Origin: Chloroflexota bacterium
GTDB taxonomy: Bacteria; Chloroflexota; Dormibacteria; Dormibacterales; Dormibacteraceae
Direction of reading: 5' to 3'
Assembly (NCBI GenBank): GCA_005883575.1
Contig: VBFH01000026.1
Coordinates: forward strand, 1 to 64,000
Length of the DNA: 64,000 nt
The translations under genes were made by a program, and so were the position numbers. How positions within the stretch are numbered: the first letter of the stretch is position 1; each line of letters opens with the position of its first letter. This document shows positions 16,238 through 24,843 of the stretch, piece after piece. The notes beneath the pieces were generated by a model that did no database searches, was not told the origin of the DNA, and saw only the letters and a list, made by a program, of their open reading frames with translations.

Positions 16238-16857
16238 TTTCCCGTCCCGAACAGCCGGTCGCCGAAGTCGCCCAGGCCCGGCACGATGTACGCGCGGTCG
16301 TTGAGCCGGTCATCCAGCGCCGCGGTGTAAACATCGACCTCGGGGTGCCGCTCCTCGAGCACCTTCACACCCTCGGGCGCGGCGACGATGCAAATCATCC
16401 GGGTCTCGCGACCGCCCGCCTCCTTGATCAGGTCCAGCGCCTGCGCCGCCGAGCCGCCTGTGGCGAGCATCGGGTCGAGCAGCAGCGGGATCTTGCCCTG
16501 CAGCCTCGGCAGCTTGTTGTAGTAGATGCGGGCGACGGCCGTCTCCTCGTCGCGCTCGAGCCCGATGTAGCCGACGCTGACGCGCGGCAGCAATTCCAGC
16601 ACCGGCGCCAGGAGGCCCAGCCCTGCCCTGAGCACCGGGATCGCGACCACCTCGGTCTCGATCTCGATCGCATCCGCCTCGGCGAGCGGGGTGCGCACCT
16701 TGCCGGGCTTGGCCGGCAGATCCGCGGTGGCCTCGTAGAGCAGCATCGTGATCACCTTGCGGGCCAGGCTCCGAAACTCCTCGGGCGCGGTGCTGCTGTC
16801 GCGCAGACCGCGGAGGCTGTCCGCGACCAGCGGGTGCTTACTGATGCTTAGTGGCAT
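16234..16857 (-). CDS. upp: Uracil phosphoribosyltransferase
   Basis: A 207-residue enzyme converting uracil plus PRPP to UMP. Motifs: MPLSISKHPLVADSL start, VVAIPVLRAGLGLL, the PRPP loop LLLDPMLATGGSAAQAL, and the uracil-binding C-terminus VPGLGDFGDRLFGT. Length and ends match the family. It is last in the leftward nucleoside operon, overlapping udp by 20 bp, and its end overlaps the convergent adenosine deaminase gene by 4 bp. It salvages the uracil that the uridine phosphorylase releases. Confidence 0.96.
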   Translation of the reverse strand: MPLSISKHPLVADSLRGLRDSSTAPEEFRSLARKVITMLLYEATADLPAKPGKVRTPLAEADAIEIETEVVAIPVLRAGLGLLAPVLELLPRVSVGYIGLERDEETAVARIYYNKLPRLQGKIPLLLDPMLATGGSAAQALDLIKEAGGRETRMICIVAAPEGVKVLEERHPEVDVYTAALDDRLNDRAYIVPGLGDFGDRLFGTGN

Positions 16858-17602
16858 CGCGCGCGATCAGCCGACGTAGGGCATCGACCGCGACCTTCAG
16901 CATGCGGTCCATGTAGGAAGGGTCGAGATGATGGATCTCGCCCGCACCGAGCTCGTCGACGCACAGGTTGATCGTCGCGGCGCGCAGCTTGCGAAGGCGC
17001 GCCACGACGAAAAGCGTCGAGGACTCCATGTCGTTGCTGAGCACGCCCGCCCTTGACCACATCTGGAGCTCGTCGCGCAGGTGCGGACGCGGCATCTGAT
17101 CGGGAAGCAGGTCGGAGTACAGCGCATCCACTGAGCGAATAAGGCCGACGTGGTAGCGCGCGCCTGAAGCCTCTGCAGCGTCGACCAGGGCGTTGACCAT
17201 GTGCAGCGACGCAACCGCGGGATATTCGAGGGGCACATAGCCGTTCGGCGTCCCCTCCGAGCGCACGGCGGCATAGCCGATGACGAGATCGCCCATCCTG
17301 ATCTCCGGCTGCGCGGCGCCGCACGTCCCGACGCGCAGGAAGGTGTGCACGCCCAGCTCGTTGAGCTCTTCGACGGCGATCGCGACCGACGGCCCGCCCA
17401 TGCCCGTCGACATCGTCGACACCTTCACGCCGTCGAGCGCGCCTGTGAAGGTGCGGTACTCGCGGCTGAACGCAACCTCGCGGGCGCTGTCGAGGTATTC
17501 GGCGATCTTCGGCGTGCGGAACGGGTCGCCCGGCACGAGCACGTATTCGCCCACGTCGCCCGGACCCAGGCCGACGTGGTATTTCTTCTGCTCTGTTTTC
17601 AT
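16838..17602 (-). CDS. udp: Nucleoside phosphorylase, uridine-phosphorylase type
   Basis: A 254-residue protein from ATG 17602. It has the NP-I fold marks: YVLVPGDPFRTPKIAEYL, the phosphate strand FLRVGTCGAAQPEIRMGDL, and VLSNDMESSTLFVVARL near residue 190. It splits uridine, and possibly other nucleosides, with phosphate to give base plus ribose-1-phosphate. The neighbouring upp points to uracil as product. It is 43 bp downstream of deoA in the same operon. Cytoplasmic, probably hexameric. Confidence 0.9.
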   Translation of the reverse strand: MKTEQKKYHVGLGPGDVGEYVLVPGDPFRTPKIAEYLDSAREVAFSREYRTFTGALDGVKVSTMSTGMGGPSVAIAVEELNELGVHTFLRVGTCGAAQPEIRMGDLVIGYAAVRSEGTPNGYVPLEYPAVASLHMVNALVDAAEASGARYHVGLIRSVDALYSDLLPDQMPRPHLRDELQMWSRAGVLSNDMESSTLFVVARLRKLRAATINLCVDELGAGEIHHLDPSYMDRMLKVAVDALRRLIARDATKHQ

Positions 17603-17645
17603 CGTGCGCCCCGCGCGCGCCCGGCGACAGCCACCGAAGCGAAGT

Positions 17646-18941
17646 CTATCCGCCGCGCGTGACGCCGTTCTTGTCCACGCGCGCGAGTATGTGGGGCGGC
17701 TTACGAACCTCGCGCTCGGACAATCGCCAGGCACCGCCGAGTCCGGTCGCCACCCTGTCGACAAGCTCCTGCGAGCGCGCGTGAACGGTGACGAGCGCGT
17801 CACCGCGACGCACCCGAGCTCCGACGGGAGCCTCGATGACGAAGCCCGCCGCGGGATCGACCTTGTCTTCCTTGCGCACGCGGCCCGCGCCCAGCTCGAG
17901 CGCGGCGAGGCCTACCTCCAGCGCATCGACCGCCTCGACGTATCCGTTGGCGTCAGCCTTGATCGCGACCTGCACCGGCGCGACCGGAAGGCCCTGCTCG
18001 AGGTGACCGCCCTGCGCGGCGAGCATGCGCTCGAAGATCTCGCGTCCGGCCCCCGAGCGCAGGACCTTCTCCACGTCGGCCGTGACGTGGGCCAGCGCGC
18101 ACATCTCCCGAGTTATCCTCAAGCACACCTCGAGCAGCTCCTCGTCCCCTTCGCCGGCGAGCGCATCGAGCGCCTCCTGGACCTCGAGGGCGTTGCCGAC
18201 CGTTCGTCCGAGCGGGTTGTCCATCGCGGTCACGAGGGCCACCGTCCGCCGCTTCGCGCCTTCGCCGAGCGTGACCATCTCCGACGCGAGCTCCTCCGCG
18301 GACGCCACGTCAGGCATGAACGCGCCGCGTCCGAACTTCACGTCCAGGACGATGGCGTCCGCGCCGGCGGCGATCTTCTTCGACATCACGCTTGAAGCGA
18401 TGAGGGGTATCGAGGGTACGGTCGCGGTGACATCGCGCAGCGCGTACAGCAGCTTGTCCGCCGGCACCATGCGTGGCGACTGCGCCGCCACGGCGAGGCC
18501 GACGTCGCGAACCTGCTGGATGAACCGCTCGGGTTCCAGATCGACCGTCACGCCGGGCACCGACTCGAGCTTGTCCAGCGTCCCTCCCGTATGCGCGAGG
18601 GCACGCCCGCTCAGCTTCGGCACCTTCACACCGCAAGCCGCGGCCAACGGTCCGGCCACCAGCGTCACCTTGTCGCCCACCCCACCGGTGGAGTGCTTGT
18701 CGACCTTGACGCCTTCGATCGCGCTGAGGTCCAGGACCTCGCCGCTGGCCACCATCGCGTCGGTCAGCGCGAGGGTCTCCGCTGCGGTCATGCCGCGGAT
18801 GCAGACGGCCATCAGCCATGCCGCCATCTGGTACTCGGGGATCTCGCCGCGCAGATAACCGGCGAGCAGAAACTGGATCTCTTCGGGCGTGTGCTCGTGT
18901 CCGTCGCGCTTGCGGCCGATGACTTCGAGCGGAGTCTTCAC
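17646..18941 (-). CDS. deoA: Thymidine (pyrimidine-nucleoside) phosphorylase
   Basis: A 431-residue protein starting at GTG 18941, chosen because the family N-terminus (PLEVIGRKRDGHEHTPEE) begins there and GTGA overlaps the permease stop by 4 bp. Key segments: VDKHSTGGVGDKVTL (phosphate site), KLSGRALAHTGGTLDKLE and ADAIVLDVKFGRGAFM. It cleaves thymidine or deoxyuridine to base and deoxyribose-1-phosphate, feeding the deoC branch. The C-terminal alpha/beta domain is complete. It directly follows the transporter genes. Confidence 0.95.
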   Translation of the reverse strand: MKTPLEVIGRKRDGHEHTPEEIQFLLAGYLRGEIPEYQMAAWLMAVCIRGMTAAETLALTDAMVASGEVLDLSAIEGVKVDKHSTGGVGDKVTLVAGPLAAACGVKVPKLSGRALAHTGGTLDKLESVPGVTVDLEPERFIQQVRDVGLAVAAQSPRMVPADKLLYALRDVTATVPSIPLIASSVMSKKIAAGADAIVLDVKFGRGAFMPDVASAEELASEMVTLGEGAKRRTVALVTAMDNPLGRTVGNALEVQEALDALAGEGDEELLEVCLRITREMCALAHVTADVEKVLRSGAGREIFERMLAAQGGHLEQGLPVAPVQVAIKADANGYVEAVDALEVGLAALELGAGRVRKEDKVDPAAGFVIEAPVGARVRRGDALVTVHARSQELVDRVATGLGGAWRLSEREVRKPPHILARVDKNGVTRGG

Positions 18942-19873
18942 TCCTTCTTGTAAGGCCTGCCGACCGCCGCGGGTGCGATGGCGCGGCCCATGGCGCCCGC
19001 CAGCACCACGATCGTCAGCAGGTACGGGAGCATGCCGAGGAACTGCAGCGGGATCTGGACGTGGAAAACGCTCTGCATGCGGCTCCCGATCTGGTCCGAG
19101 CCTGAGAAGAGCAGGGATGCGCCGAAGGCTCCGACCGGGGTCCACTTGCCAAAGATCATCGCCGCGAGGGCGATGTAGCCACGTCCGCCGGTCATGTTCG
19201 GCAAGAAGTTGCCGATCTGCTGAAGGCTGAAGTAAGCGCCGCCCAGGCCGGCCAACGCACCGCTCGTGATCACGTTGACGTAGCGCACGAAGTGCACGTT
19301 GATTCCAGCCGTTTCAGCGGCGCGCGGATGCTCGCCGCAAGCCCGGGTGCGCAGGCCCCATACCGTCCTGAACAGGACGAAGTGAACAACCAGGATCAAA
19401 ACGAGCATCGCGTAGGTCACGAACTGGTTTTCGAAGAAGATCGGCCCGATCACCGGTATGGAAGACAGGACGGGCACGTTCCAGTGGGGAAGGGTGCCAG
19501 GACCTGCGGACGTGGCCGACTCGAGATACGTGCGGTAAAAAACGCCGGTGATTCCCACGGCCATGATGTTGATGACCATCCCGCTCACGATCTGGTCGAC
19601 CAGGAGCGAGATCGAAAGCACGGCGTGCAGCGACGCGATGATCATTCCGGAAAGCACGGCCGCCGCCACGCCAATCCACAGGTTGTGGGTGAAGAAAGCG
19701 ACCGCGTATCCGATGAACGCGCCGGTGAGCATGATCCCTTCGAGAGCGATGTTCACCACGCCCGATCGTTCGCACATCATCCCGCCGAGTGCGGCGAGGG
19801 TGAGCGGCGTGGCCGTGATCAGCGTGATGCTGAGAAGGCTCACCGGGTCCAGCTGCTGCAGGAATTCGCTCAA
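18938..19873 (-). CDS. Nucleoside ABC transporter permease 2
   Basis: A 311-residue integral membrane protein with 8-9 helices of the BPD_transp_2 type (PnrA/BmpA-associated importers). TTG 19873 is the start: TTGA overlaps the preceding permease's stop by 4 bp, and SLLSITLITATPLTLAALGG follows directly. Conserved elements are ERSGVVNIALEGIMLTGAF and TRACGEHPRAAETAGI, a cytoplasmic coupling loop. It pairs with the longer permease upstream to form the channel for nucleosides. Confidence 0.92.
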   Translation of the reverse strand: MSEFLQQLDPVSLLSITLITATPLTLAALGGMMCERSGVVNIALEGIMLTGAFIGYAVAFFTHNLWIGVAAAVLSGMIIASLHAVLSISLLVDQIVSGMVINIMAVGITGVFYRTYLESATSAGPGTLPHWNVPVLSSIPVIGPIFFENQFVTYAMLVLILVVHFVLFRTVWGLRTRACGEHPRAAETAGINVHFVRYVNVITSGALAGLGGAYFSLQQIGNFLPNMTGGRGYIALAAMIFGKWTPVGAFGASLLFSGSDQIGSRMQSVFHVQIPLQFLGMLPYLLTIVVLAGAMGRAIAPAAVGRPYKKE

Positions 19874-20967
19874 GTCGTCGGCGCGTCGACCTCTCGCTGG
19901 GTGATGGCCACGGTCTCGGTCGGCGCCCTGCGCAGCCGGAAGAGCCATCCGACGATGGCCGGCGCGGCCACGAAGATGATCACCGAAGCCTGGACGATGG
20001 AGATCAGATCTGCGGAGACCTGAGTCTCCAGCTGCATGAAGCTCGCCCCGTTGTGGAGGGCCCCGAAAAGCAGCGCGGCGGGAAGCACGCCCCAGGGGTT
20101 GCTGCGCGCCAGAAGAGCCACGGCGATGGCGTCGAATCCATAGCCGGCGGCGACCGTGTCGGTCATGTGGAAGTTGACCCCGAGAATCTGCACGATCCCG
20201 GCGGCGCCTGCGAGCGCCCCCGAAAGCGCCATGGTCAGCACGATCGTGCGACCGACCGACATTCCCGCCGCTCGAGCGGCGTTCTGATTGAAGCCGACCG
20301 CTCGCAGCCGAAATCCGATCGTCGTCCGCTCGATCAAGAACCAGACGATCGGGACCGCGAGGAGCGCCAGCACAAATCCGAGGTGGAGGCGACTGCCCGG
20401 GATGAGATTGGGCAGCACGGCGCCGGCGTCGATGTCAGGCGTCCGCGGCGTGGAAACGTTCCGCGCCAGCATCAGACCCGGCGTATCGACCAGGTAGCTG
20501 GCGACCAGGAAGGAGACGTAGTTCAGCATGATGGTCGTGATCACCTCGTGCGCCCCGAACCGGGCTTTGAGCGCGCCGGCGATGGACGCCCAGAGCGCGC
20601 CGCCTAGCATCCCGGCGATCATCGCCAGCGGCACCTCGACGATTCCCGGCAGCCCGCGGATGCTGTAGGCGACGAACACGCCGCTCAGCGAGCCGATGTA
20701 GAACTGTCCCTCCGCCCCGATGTTGAAAAGCCCGGCCCGAAAACCGATCGCGACAGCAAGTCCGAGCAGAACGTATGGCGTCGTGCTGACGAGTGTTTCG
20801 GCCAGCGCGTTGTGGTTGGTGAACGCTCCAGCGAACAGGGCCGAGTAGGCCATCAACGGGTCCGCGCCCGCGGCGACGATCGCGATGGCGCCGACGGCGA
20901 AGCCGCAGATCACCGAAACCAGAGGCACCAGAACCGCCGAGAGCAGCCAGCGGCGCCAGCCGGCCAT
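19870..20967 (-). CDS. Nucleoside ABC transporter permease 1
   Basis: A 365-residue membrane protein with about ten helices. It carries GFRAGLFNIGAEGQFYIG, the equivalent of the NIALEG motif in the partner permease, and FRLRAVGFNQNAARAAGMS, the ATPase-coupling loop. The start ATG overlaps the ATPase stop by one base (TGATG). With the ATPase, second permease and BMP lipoprotein it makes a complete simple-nucleoside importer. A C-terminal cytoplasmic tail of about 30 residues is polar. Confidence 0.93.
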   Translation of the reverse strand: MAGWRRWLLSAVLVPLVSVICGFAVGAIAIVAAGADPLMAYSALFAGAFTNHNALAETLVSTTPYVLLGLAVAIGFRAGLFNIGAEGQFYIGSLSGVFVAYSIRGLPGIVEVPLAMIAGMLGGALWASIAGALKARFGAHEVITTIMLNYVSFLVASYLVDTPGLMLARNVSTPRTPDIDAGAVLPNLIPGSRLHLGFVLALLAVPIVWFLIERTTIGFRLRAVGFNQNAARAAGMSVGRTIVLTMALSGALAGAAGIVQILGVNFHMTDTVAAGYGFDAIAVALLARSNPWGVLPAALLFGALHNGASFMQLETQVSADLISIVQASVIIFVAAPAIVGWLFRLRRAPTETVAITQREVDAPTT

Positions 20968-22481
20968 CAGCTTGCGCCGGCCATCAAAAGCCCGATTCGG
21001 TCGCGATCCGCCCCCTCAGCGTCGAGCACCGCGACGATGCGACCCCGATACAGCACTCCGATGCGGTCCGACAGGGAGAGCACCTCGTCCAACTCAGAGG
21101 ACACGAGCAGCACCGCGAGCCCGCGATCCCTCTCGCTGACGATCTGGCGGTGAATGAACTCGATCGAGCCGACGTCCACGCCGCGCGTGGGCTGTCCCGC
21201 GATCAGAAGCTTGGGCAGGGTGCCGAGCTGGCGCGCGACGACGAGCTTTTGTTGGTTGCCGCCCGACAACGAACCAACGGGCTGGTCCGGGCTCTGGAGC
21301 CGGATGTCGAAAGTCTTGATCAGCTTCACCGCGTAGTCCCGGATGGCGTTGAACTGCCGGACCAGCCATCGCGCGAACGGGGGGTGATCGAAGTCATCGA
21401 GCACCAGGTTGTCGGCGACGGACAATTCGAGCACCACGCCCATGCGGTGCCGGTCGGGAGGGATCAAGCCGAGGCCGCCCTTCAGCCTGGCGTGGGTCGA
21501 GAGATTGCTGATCTCCCGGCCGTCGACCTGGACCTTGCCGGCGCGGATGGAACGGAGTCCCATCAAGGCATCGATCAGCTCGTTCTGTCCGTTGCCTTCG
21601 ACACCGGCGACGCCAAAGATCTCGCCCACCCGGACGTCGAGGCTCAGGTTGTCGACCGCGACATGTCGCCGGTCGTCGAGAACGACGAGATTGTCGACCT
21701 TAAGCACCTGGGCGCCGGGCTTCGCCGGGGACTTCTCGACGCGAAGCAGGACGGTCCTTCCGACCATCATCCGCGCCAGATCCGCGGACTTCGACTCCTT
21801 TGGAGTCGTGGTACCAACCACTCGGCCGCGCCGCATGACCGTGATCACGTCCGCGACCTCTGAAACCTCGGCGAGCTTGTGGGTGATGAAGATGACCGCT
21901 TTGCCTTCGGCGACAAGAGCGCGAACGATCGTGAACAGGCCTTCGATCTCCTGGGGAGTGAGCACCGCGGTGGGTTCGTCCAGGATCAGCAGGCGCGCTC
22001 CTCGATAAAGCGCCTTGAGGATCTCCACCCGCTGCTGAAGGCCGACGGAAAGCTCGGCGATGCGCTCTCGAGGGTCGACCTGAAGCCCGAACCGCTCTGA
22101 GAGCTGCTCGACCTTATGGCTTGACTCTGTGAGGTCCATCACGCCACGATTGGCGACCTCGTGGCCGAGGACGATGTTCTCGGCCACGGTAAGAGGCGGG
22201 ATCAGCATGAAGTGCTGGTGGACCATCCCGATGCCAAGGCGAATGGCATCGAGCGGACTATGCAGGTCGACGGGCTTGCCGTCGAAGAGGATCTCGCCGG
22301 AATCCGGTCGCAAAAGGCCGTACACGATGTTCATCAGGGTGGATTTGCCGGCGCCGTTTTCGCCCAGCAGCGCGTGGACCTGGCGCCAGCTGACGTCCAG
22401 GTCCACGCCGTCATTCGCCCTCAACTCTCCGAAGGTCTTGACGATCCCCCGGAGCCGTAGGGCTTGCCGTTCTGTGTTTAC
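20967..22481 (-). CDS. Nucleoside ABC transporter ATP-binding protein, double ATPase (start non-canonical or unclear)
   Basis: A two-domain ATPase of the sugar/nucleoside type. Domain 1 has [18 protein letters not shown], a poorly conserved [15 protein letters not shown] signature and [13 protein letters not shown]; domain 2 has [16 protein letters not shown] (degenerate Walker A) and [18 protein letters not shown]. The first ordinary start, TTG 22424, would cut off the first strand and A-loop phenylalanine. Codons before it ([12 protein letters not shown]) clearly belong to the family, yet contain no ATG, GTG or TTG. GTA 22481, overlapping the lipoprotein stop as GTAA, gives the expected length: 504 residues. 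Confidence 0.9.
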   Translation of the reverse strand, partial: VNTERQALRLRGIVKTFGELRANDGVDLDVSWRQVHALLGENGAGKSTLMNIVYGLLRPDSGEILFDGKPVDLHSPLDAIRLGIGMVHQHFMLIPPLTVAENIVLGHEVANRGVMDLTESSHKVEQLSERFGLQVDPRERIAELSVGLQQRVEILKALYRGARLLILDEPTAVLTPQEIEGLFTIVRALVAEGKAVIFITHKLAEVSEVADVITVMRRGRVVGTTTPKESKSADLARMMVGRTVLLRVEKSPAKPGAQVLKVDNLVVLDDRRHVAVDNLSLDVRVGEIFGVAGVEGNGQNELIDALMGLRSIRAGKVQVDGREISNLSTHARLKGGLGLIPPDRHRMGVVLELSVADNLVLDDFDHPPFARWLVRQFNAIRDYAVKLIKTFDIRLQSPDQPVGSLSGGNQQKLVVARQLGTLPKLLIAGQPTRGVDVGSIEFIHRQIVSERDRGLAVLLVSSELDEVLSLSDRIGVLYRGRIVAVLDAEGADRDRIGLLMAGAS

Positions 22482-23539
22482 GAACTAACCCCTGTTGTGA
22501 TCGTGCCCGCCTTCAGCTTGGCCTGCACGTCAGCAACCTTGGCCTTGACGTCCGATGAGATCTTGGAGTCAAAGTCGTGGAACGGCGCCAGGCCGACGCC
22601 ATCGTTTGACATGTCGAAGTTGAGAATGCCGCTCTTGAAGCTGCCCTGGACCATCGAGGTAATAGCAGTCTTGACGGCCTTGTCCAGGTGTTTCTCGGCA
22701 CTCGTGATCAGGCAGCTGTCCACGTCGGGGTAGGACACGTACTGGTCGACGTCGACGCCGATGCACAGCTTCCCTTTTTCCTTCGCCGCCAGGAGGCCGC
22801 CGTTGCCGGTGTTTCCGCCGACGCCGAAGATGATGTCTGCGTTCTGTCCGAAGAACGTGGTCGCTTGCTGCTTGCCCCAGTCAGGGTCGTTGAAGTCTTT
22901 GGCACCGCTTTCCGGCTGGTAGATCGTGAGGACTTTGACGGCGGGGTTCACGTACTTGGCGCCGTTCGCGTAGCCCTGCACGTAGTGGACCACCGGCGGC
23001 ACGGTCTTCAATCCAGCGACCGCGCCGATGACATTGGTCTTCGTCATCAGCCCCGCGAGCGCGCCGGCGAGAAATCCCGGCTGGTCTTCCTTGAAGAGCA
23101 GCCCTACCAGGTTGGAGGGCACCGGGTTGTCGGTGAAGTCGCCGAAGTCGACCATGACGAACTTGATGCTCGGGTTGGCCTTGGCGGCCTTGATCGTCGC
23201 GTCTCCGAGCTTGAAGCCGACGGTCACGATCATGTCGTACTTCTGGTCGACGAACTGCCCGATGTTCTTCGGGTAGTCGTCCTCCGTGCTCGACTCGATC
23301 GCCTTGCCTTGCACGCACAGCGACGAGTCGGCCTGGGCGTCCTGCACGCCCTTATAGCTGTCGAAGTTGAAGGACTTGTCTGACAGCTTGCCTACGTCCG
23401 TCACCAGGCCGACCTTCCAGGTCTTGCTGCAGCTGCTGCTGCTTGTCGGCGTGGTCCCTCCGCAGCCGGCCACCAGAACTGCGGCCGCGACCAGGACAGC
23501 CGCGGTCATCACACCCGTTAGACCCCTAACTCGAACCAT
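22478..23539 (-). CDS. BMP/PnrA-family nucleoside-binding lipoprotein
   Basis: A 353-residue substrate-binding lipoprotein. The start ATG 23539 follows a GGGGG-rich Shine-Dalgarno; the signal peptide ends in the lipobox LVAGCGG. Mature-domain marks: VGLVTDVGKLSDKSFNFDS, FVMVDFGDF, GFLAGALAGLM and CIGVDVDQYVSYPD. PnrA-type proteins capture purine nucleosides outside the membrane and deliver them to the permeases encoded next. It is first in the leftward nucleoside operon. The 172 bp before it (23540-23711) should hold the operon promoter, but I could not pick one with confidence. Confidence 0.95.
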   Translation of the reverse strand: MVRVRGLTGVMTAAVLVAAAVLVAGCGGTTPTSSSSCSKTWKVGLVTDVGKLSDKSFNFDSYKGVQDAQADSSLCVQGKAIESSTEDDYPKNIGQFVDQKYDMIVTVGFKLGDATIKAAKANPSIKFVMVDFGDFTDNPVPSNLVGLLFKEDQPGFLAGALAGLMTKTNVIGAVAGLKTVPPVVHYVQGYANGAKYVNPAVKVLTIYQPESGAKDFNDPDWGKQQATTFFGQNADIIFGVGGNTGNGGLLAAKEKGKLCIGVDVDQYVSYPDVDSCLITSAEKHLDKAVKTAITSMVQGSFKSGILNFDMSNDGVGLAPFHDFDSKISSDVKAKVADVQAKLKAGTITTGVSS

Positions 23540-23711
23540 ATGGTTCCCCCTTCTGGATGTAGGAGGCCATGCGCGTCCACGCCCTCCATCACTTGCCGCC
23601 CTCTTCCCAACTGGCGTTCGGGGCGAGAGTGCGCCGGCGGCGAGTGCGGCCATATTGGGATGGCCGATTCGCTACTCCGGTTGGAAACTATCGACGCGGG
23701 GGACGCACAAG

Positions 23712-24437
23712 TCAAGTCACGCCCAAGACCCGCCCCGGGCCGTCAAGTGACTCGAGCAAACCGCCCAGCTCGCGAATCGCCGGCAGCCGCCACCAGCCTG
23801 ATTTGGGAAGCGACTCCTCGGGAACCTGCTCGTGCTGCCACGTCACCTCGTAGGGGATGTGCACCGCCCGCCCACCCAGCGCGACCACGGGCACCACGTC
23901 GGAGCGCAGCGAGTTGCCCACCATCACGAAGTCCGTGGGGTCGATCCCGCGCCGTCGAAACACGGCGCCATAGGTCTCGGCATTCTTCTCGCTGAGGATC
24001 TCGACGCCCAGGAAGAGATCTCCGAGTCCCGAGCGAGCCAGTTTGCTCTCCTGGTCGAAGAGGTCGCCCTTGGTGATGAGGAGCATGTCATACCGGCCGT
24101 CCAATCCTTGCAGGGCCTCTTCGACGCCATCGAGAAGCTCGGTCGGCTCCATCAGCATGCGCTTGCCCCAGCCAAGGATGACGTCGAGATCGGTGGCCGG
24201 GAGGCGTGCCTCGGTCAGCTCGATCGCCGTCTCCAGCATCGATAGCGTGAACGACTTCACGCCGTAGCCGTAGATGCTGAGGTTCTTCATCTCCATCTCG
24301 GCGAGCCGCGCGTCGACGTCCACGCCTGTCACGTGACGGCTGAGAAGATCGCGAAATTCGCCCTGGGTGACGTGAAATCGAGTCTCGCTGTGCCAGAGCG
24401 TGTCGTCGCCGTCGAACCCCACCACCCGGACCGGCAC
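23712..24437 (-). CDS. HAD-superfamily hydrolase
   Basis: A 241-residue phosphatase-like protein. Motif I is VVGFDGDDTLWHSE (nucleophile Asp plus acid/base Asp), motif II is LLITKGD, the motif III lysine is probably in LSEKNAETY, and motif IV is FVMVGNSLRSDV. The four-helix cap (residues about 20-95) marks subfamily I. The substrate is unknown. It ends at the operon promoter region of the nucleoside transporter, and an Asp-box fragment lies 7 bp upstream on the same strand. Confidence 0.85.
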   Translation of the reverse strand: MPVRVVGFDGDDTLWHSETRFHVTQGEFRDLLSRHVTGVDVDARLAEMEMKNLSIYGYGVKSFTLSMLETAIELTEARLPATDLDVILGWGKRMLMEPTELLDGVEEALQGLDGRYDMLLITKGDLFDQESKLARSGLGDLFLGVEILSEKNAETYGAVFRRRGIDPTDFVMVGNSLRSDVVPVVALGGRAVHIPYEVTWQHEQVPEESLPKSGWWRLPAIRELGGLLESLDGPGRVLGVT

Positions 24438-24444
24438 GACCCGA

Positions 24445-24831
24445 TTATCCGGGCTGGCTCACCCCCGGGGTATGGATCATGATCCAGCGCGCGCCACCGT
24501 CCTCGGTGCGCTGGATCGAGCCGCGCACCGTCGCGTAGCCGATCGAGGCATCGCCGAATACGACTTCGGGTGTGATAGGCGCCGCCTGCGAGTAATCCGG
24601 CGCGTCGAGATGCCAGGTCTTGCCGGCGCCGGTGGTCTCGAGCGACTGACCGGGCACGATCACCTGCAGCCACCTCGATGCCGTCACGAACGCAACCGAC
24701 AGCGCCGCGTCGGGAATGCCGGCTGCGTAACCCCACGTCGCACCGCCATCGCTGGAGCGGAACACGTACCCGCGGCCGCCATCCGGCGTCGTCCCATATG
24801 CGGTCACAAAGTAGGCGGTCCCGAACCGCAC
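24445..24831 (-). pseudogene. Asp-box/BNR-repeat fragment (YCF48- or sialidase-like propeller)
   Basis: 128 codons from GTG 24831. Three Asp-box units are visible: FRSSDGGATWGYAAG, ETTGAGKTWHLDA and QRTEDGGARWIMIH. Complete propellers of this kind have many more repeats and a signal peptide, both missing here, so this looks like the 3' remnant of a larger secreted protein. Its frame is continuous with that of the histidine kinase upstream, separated only by the kinase TAG, consistent with a rearrangement bringing the two together. It could still be translated as a small protein. Confidence 0.5.
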
Positions 24832-24843
24832 AACCTGACGGTT

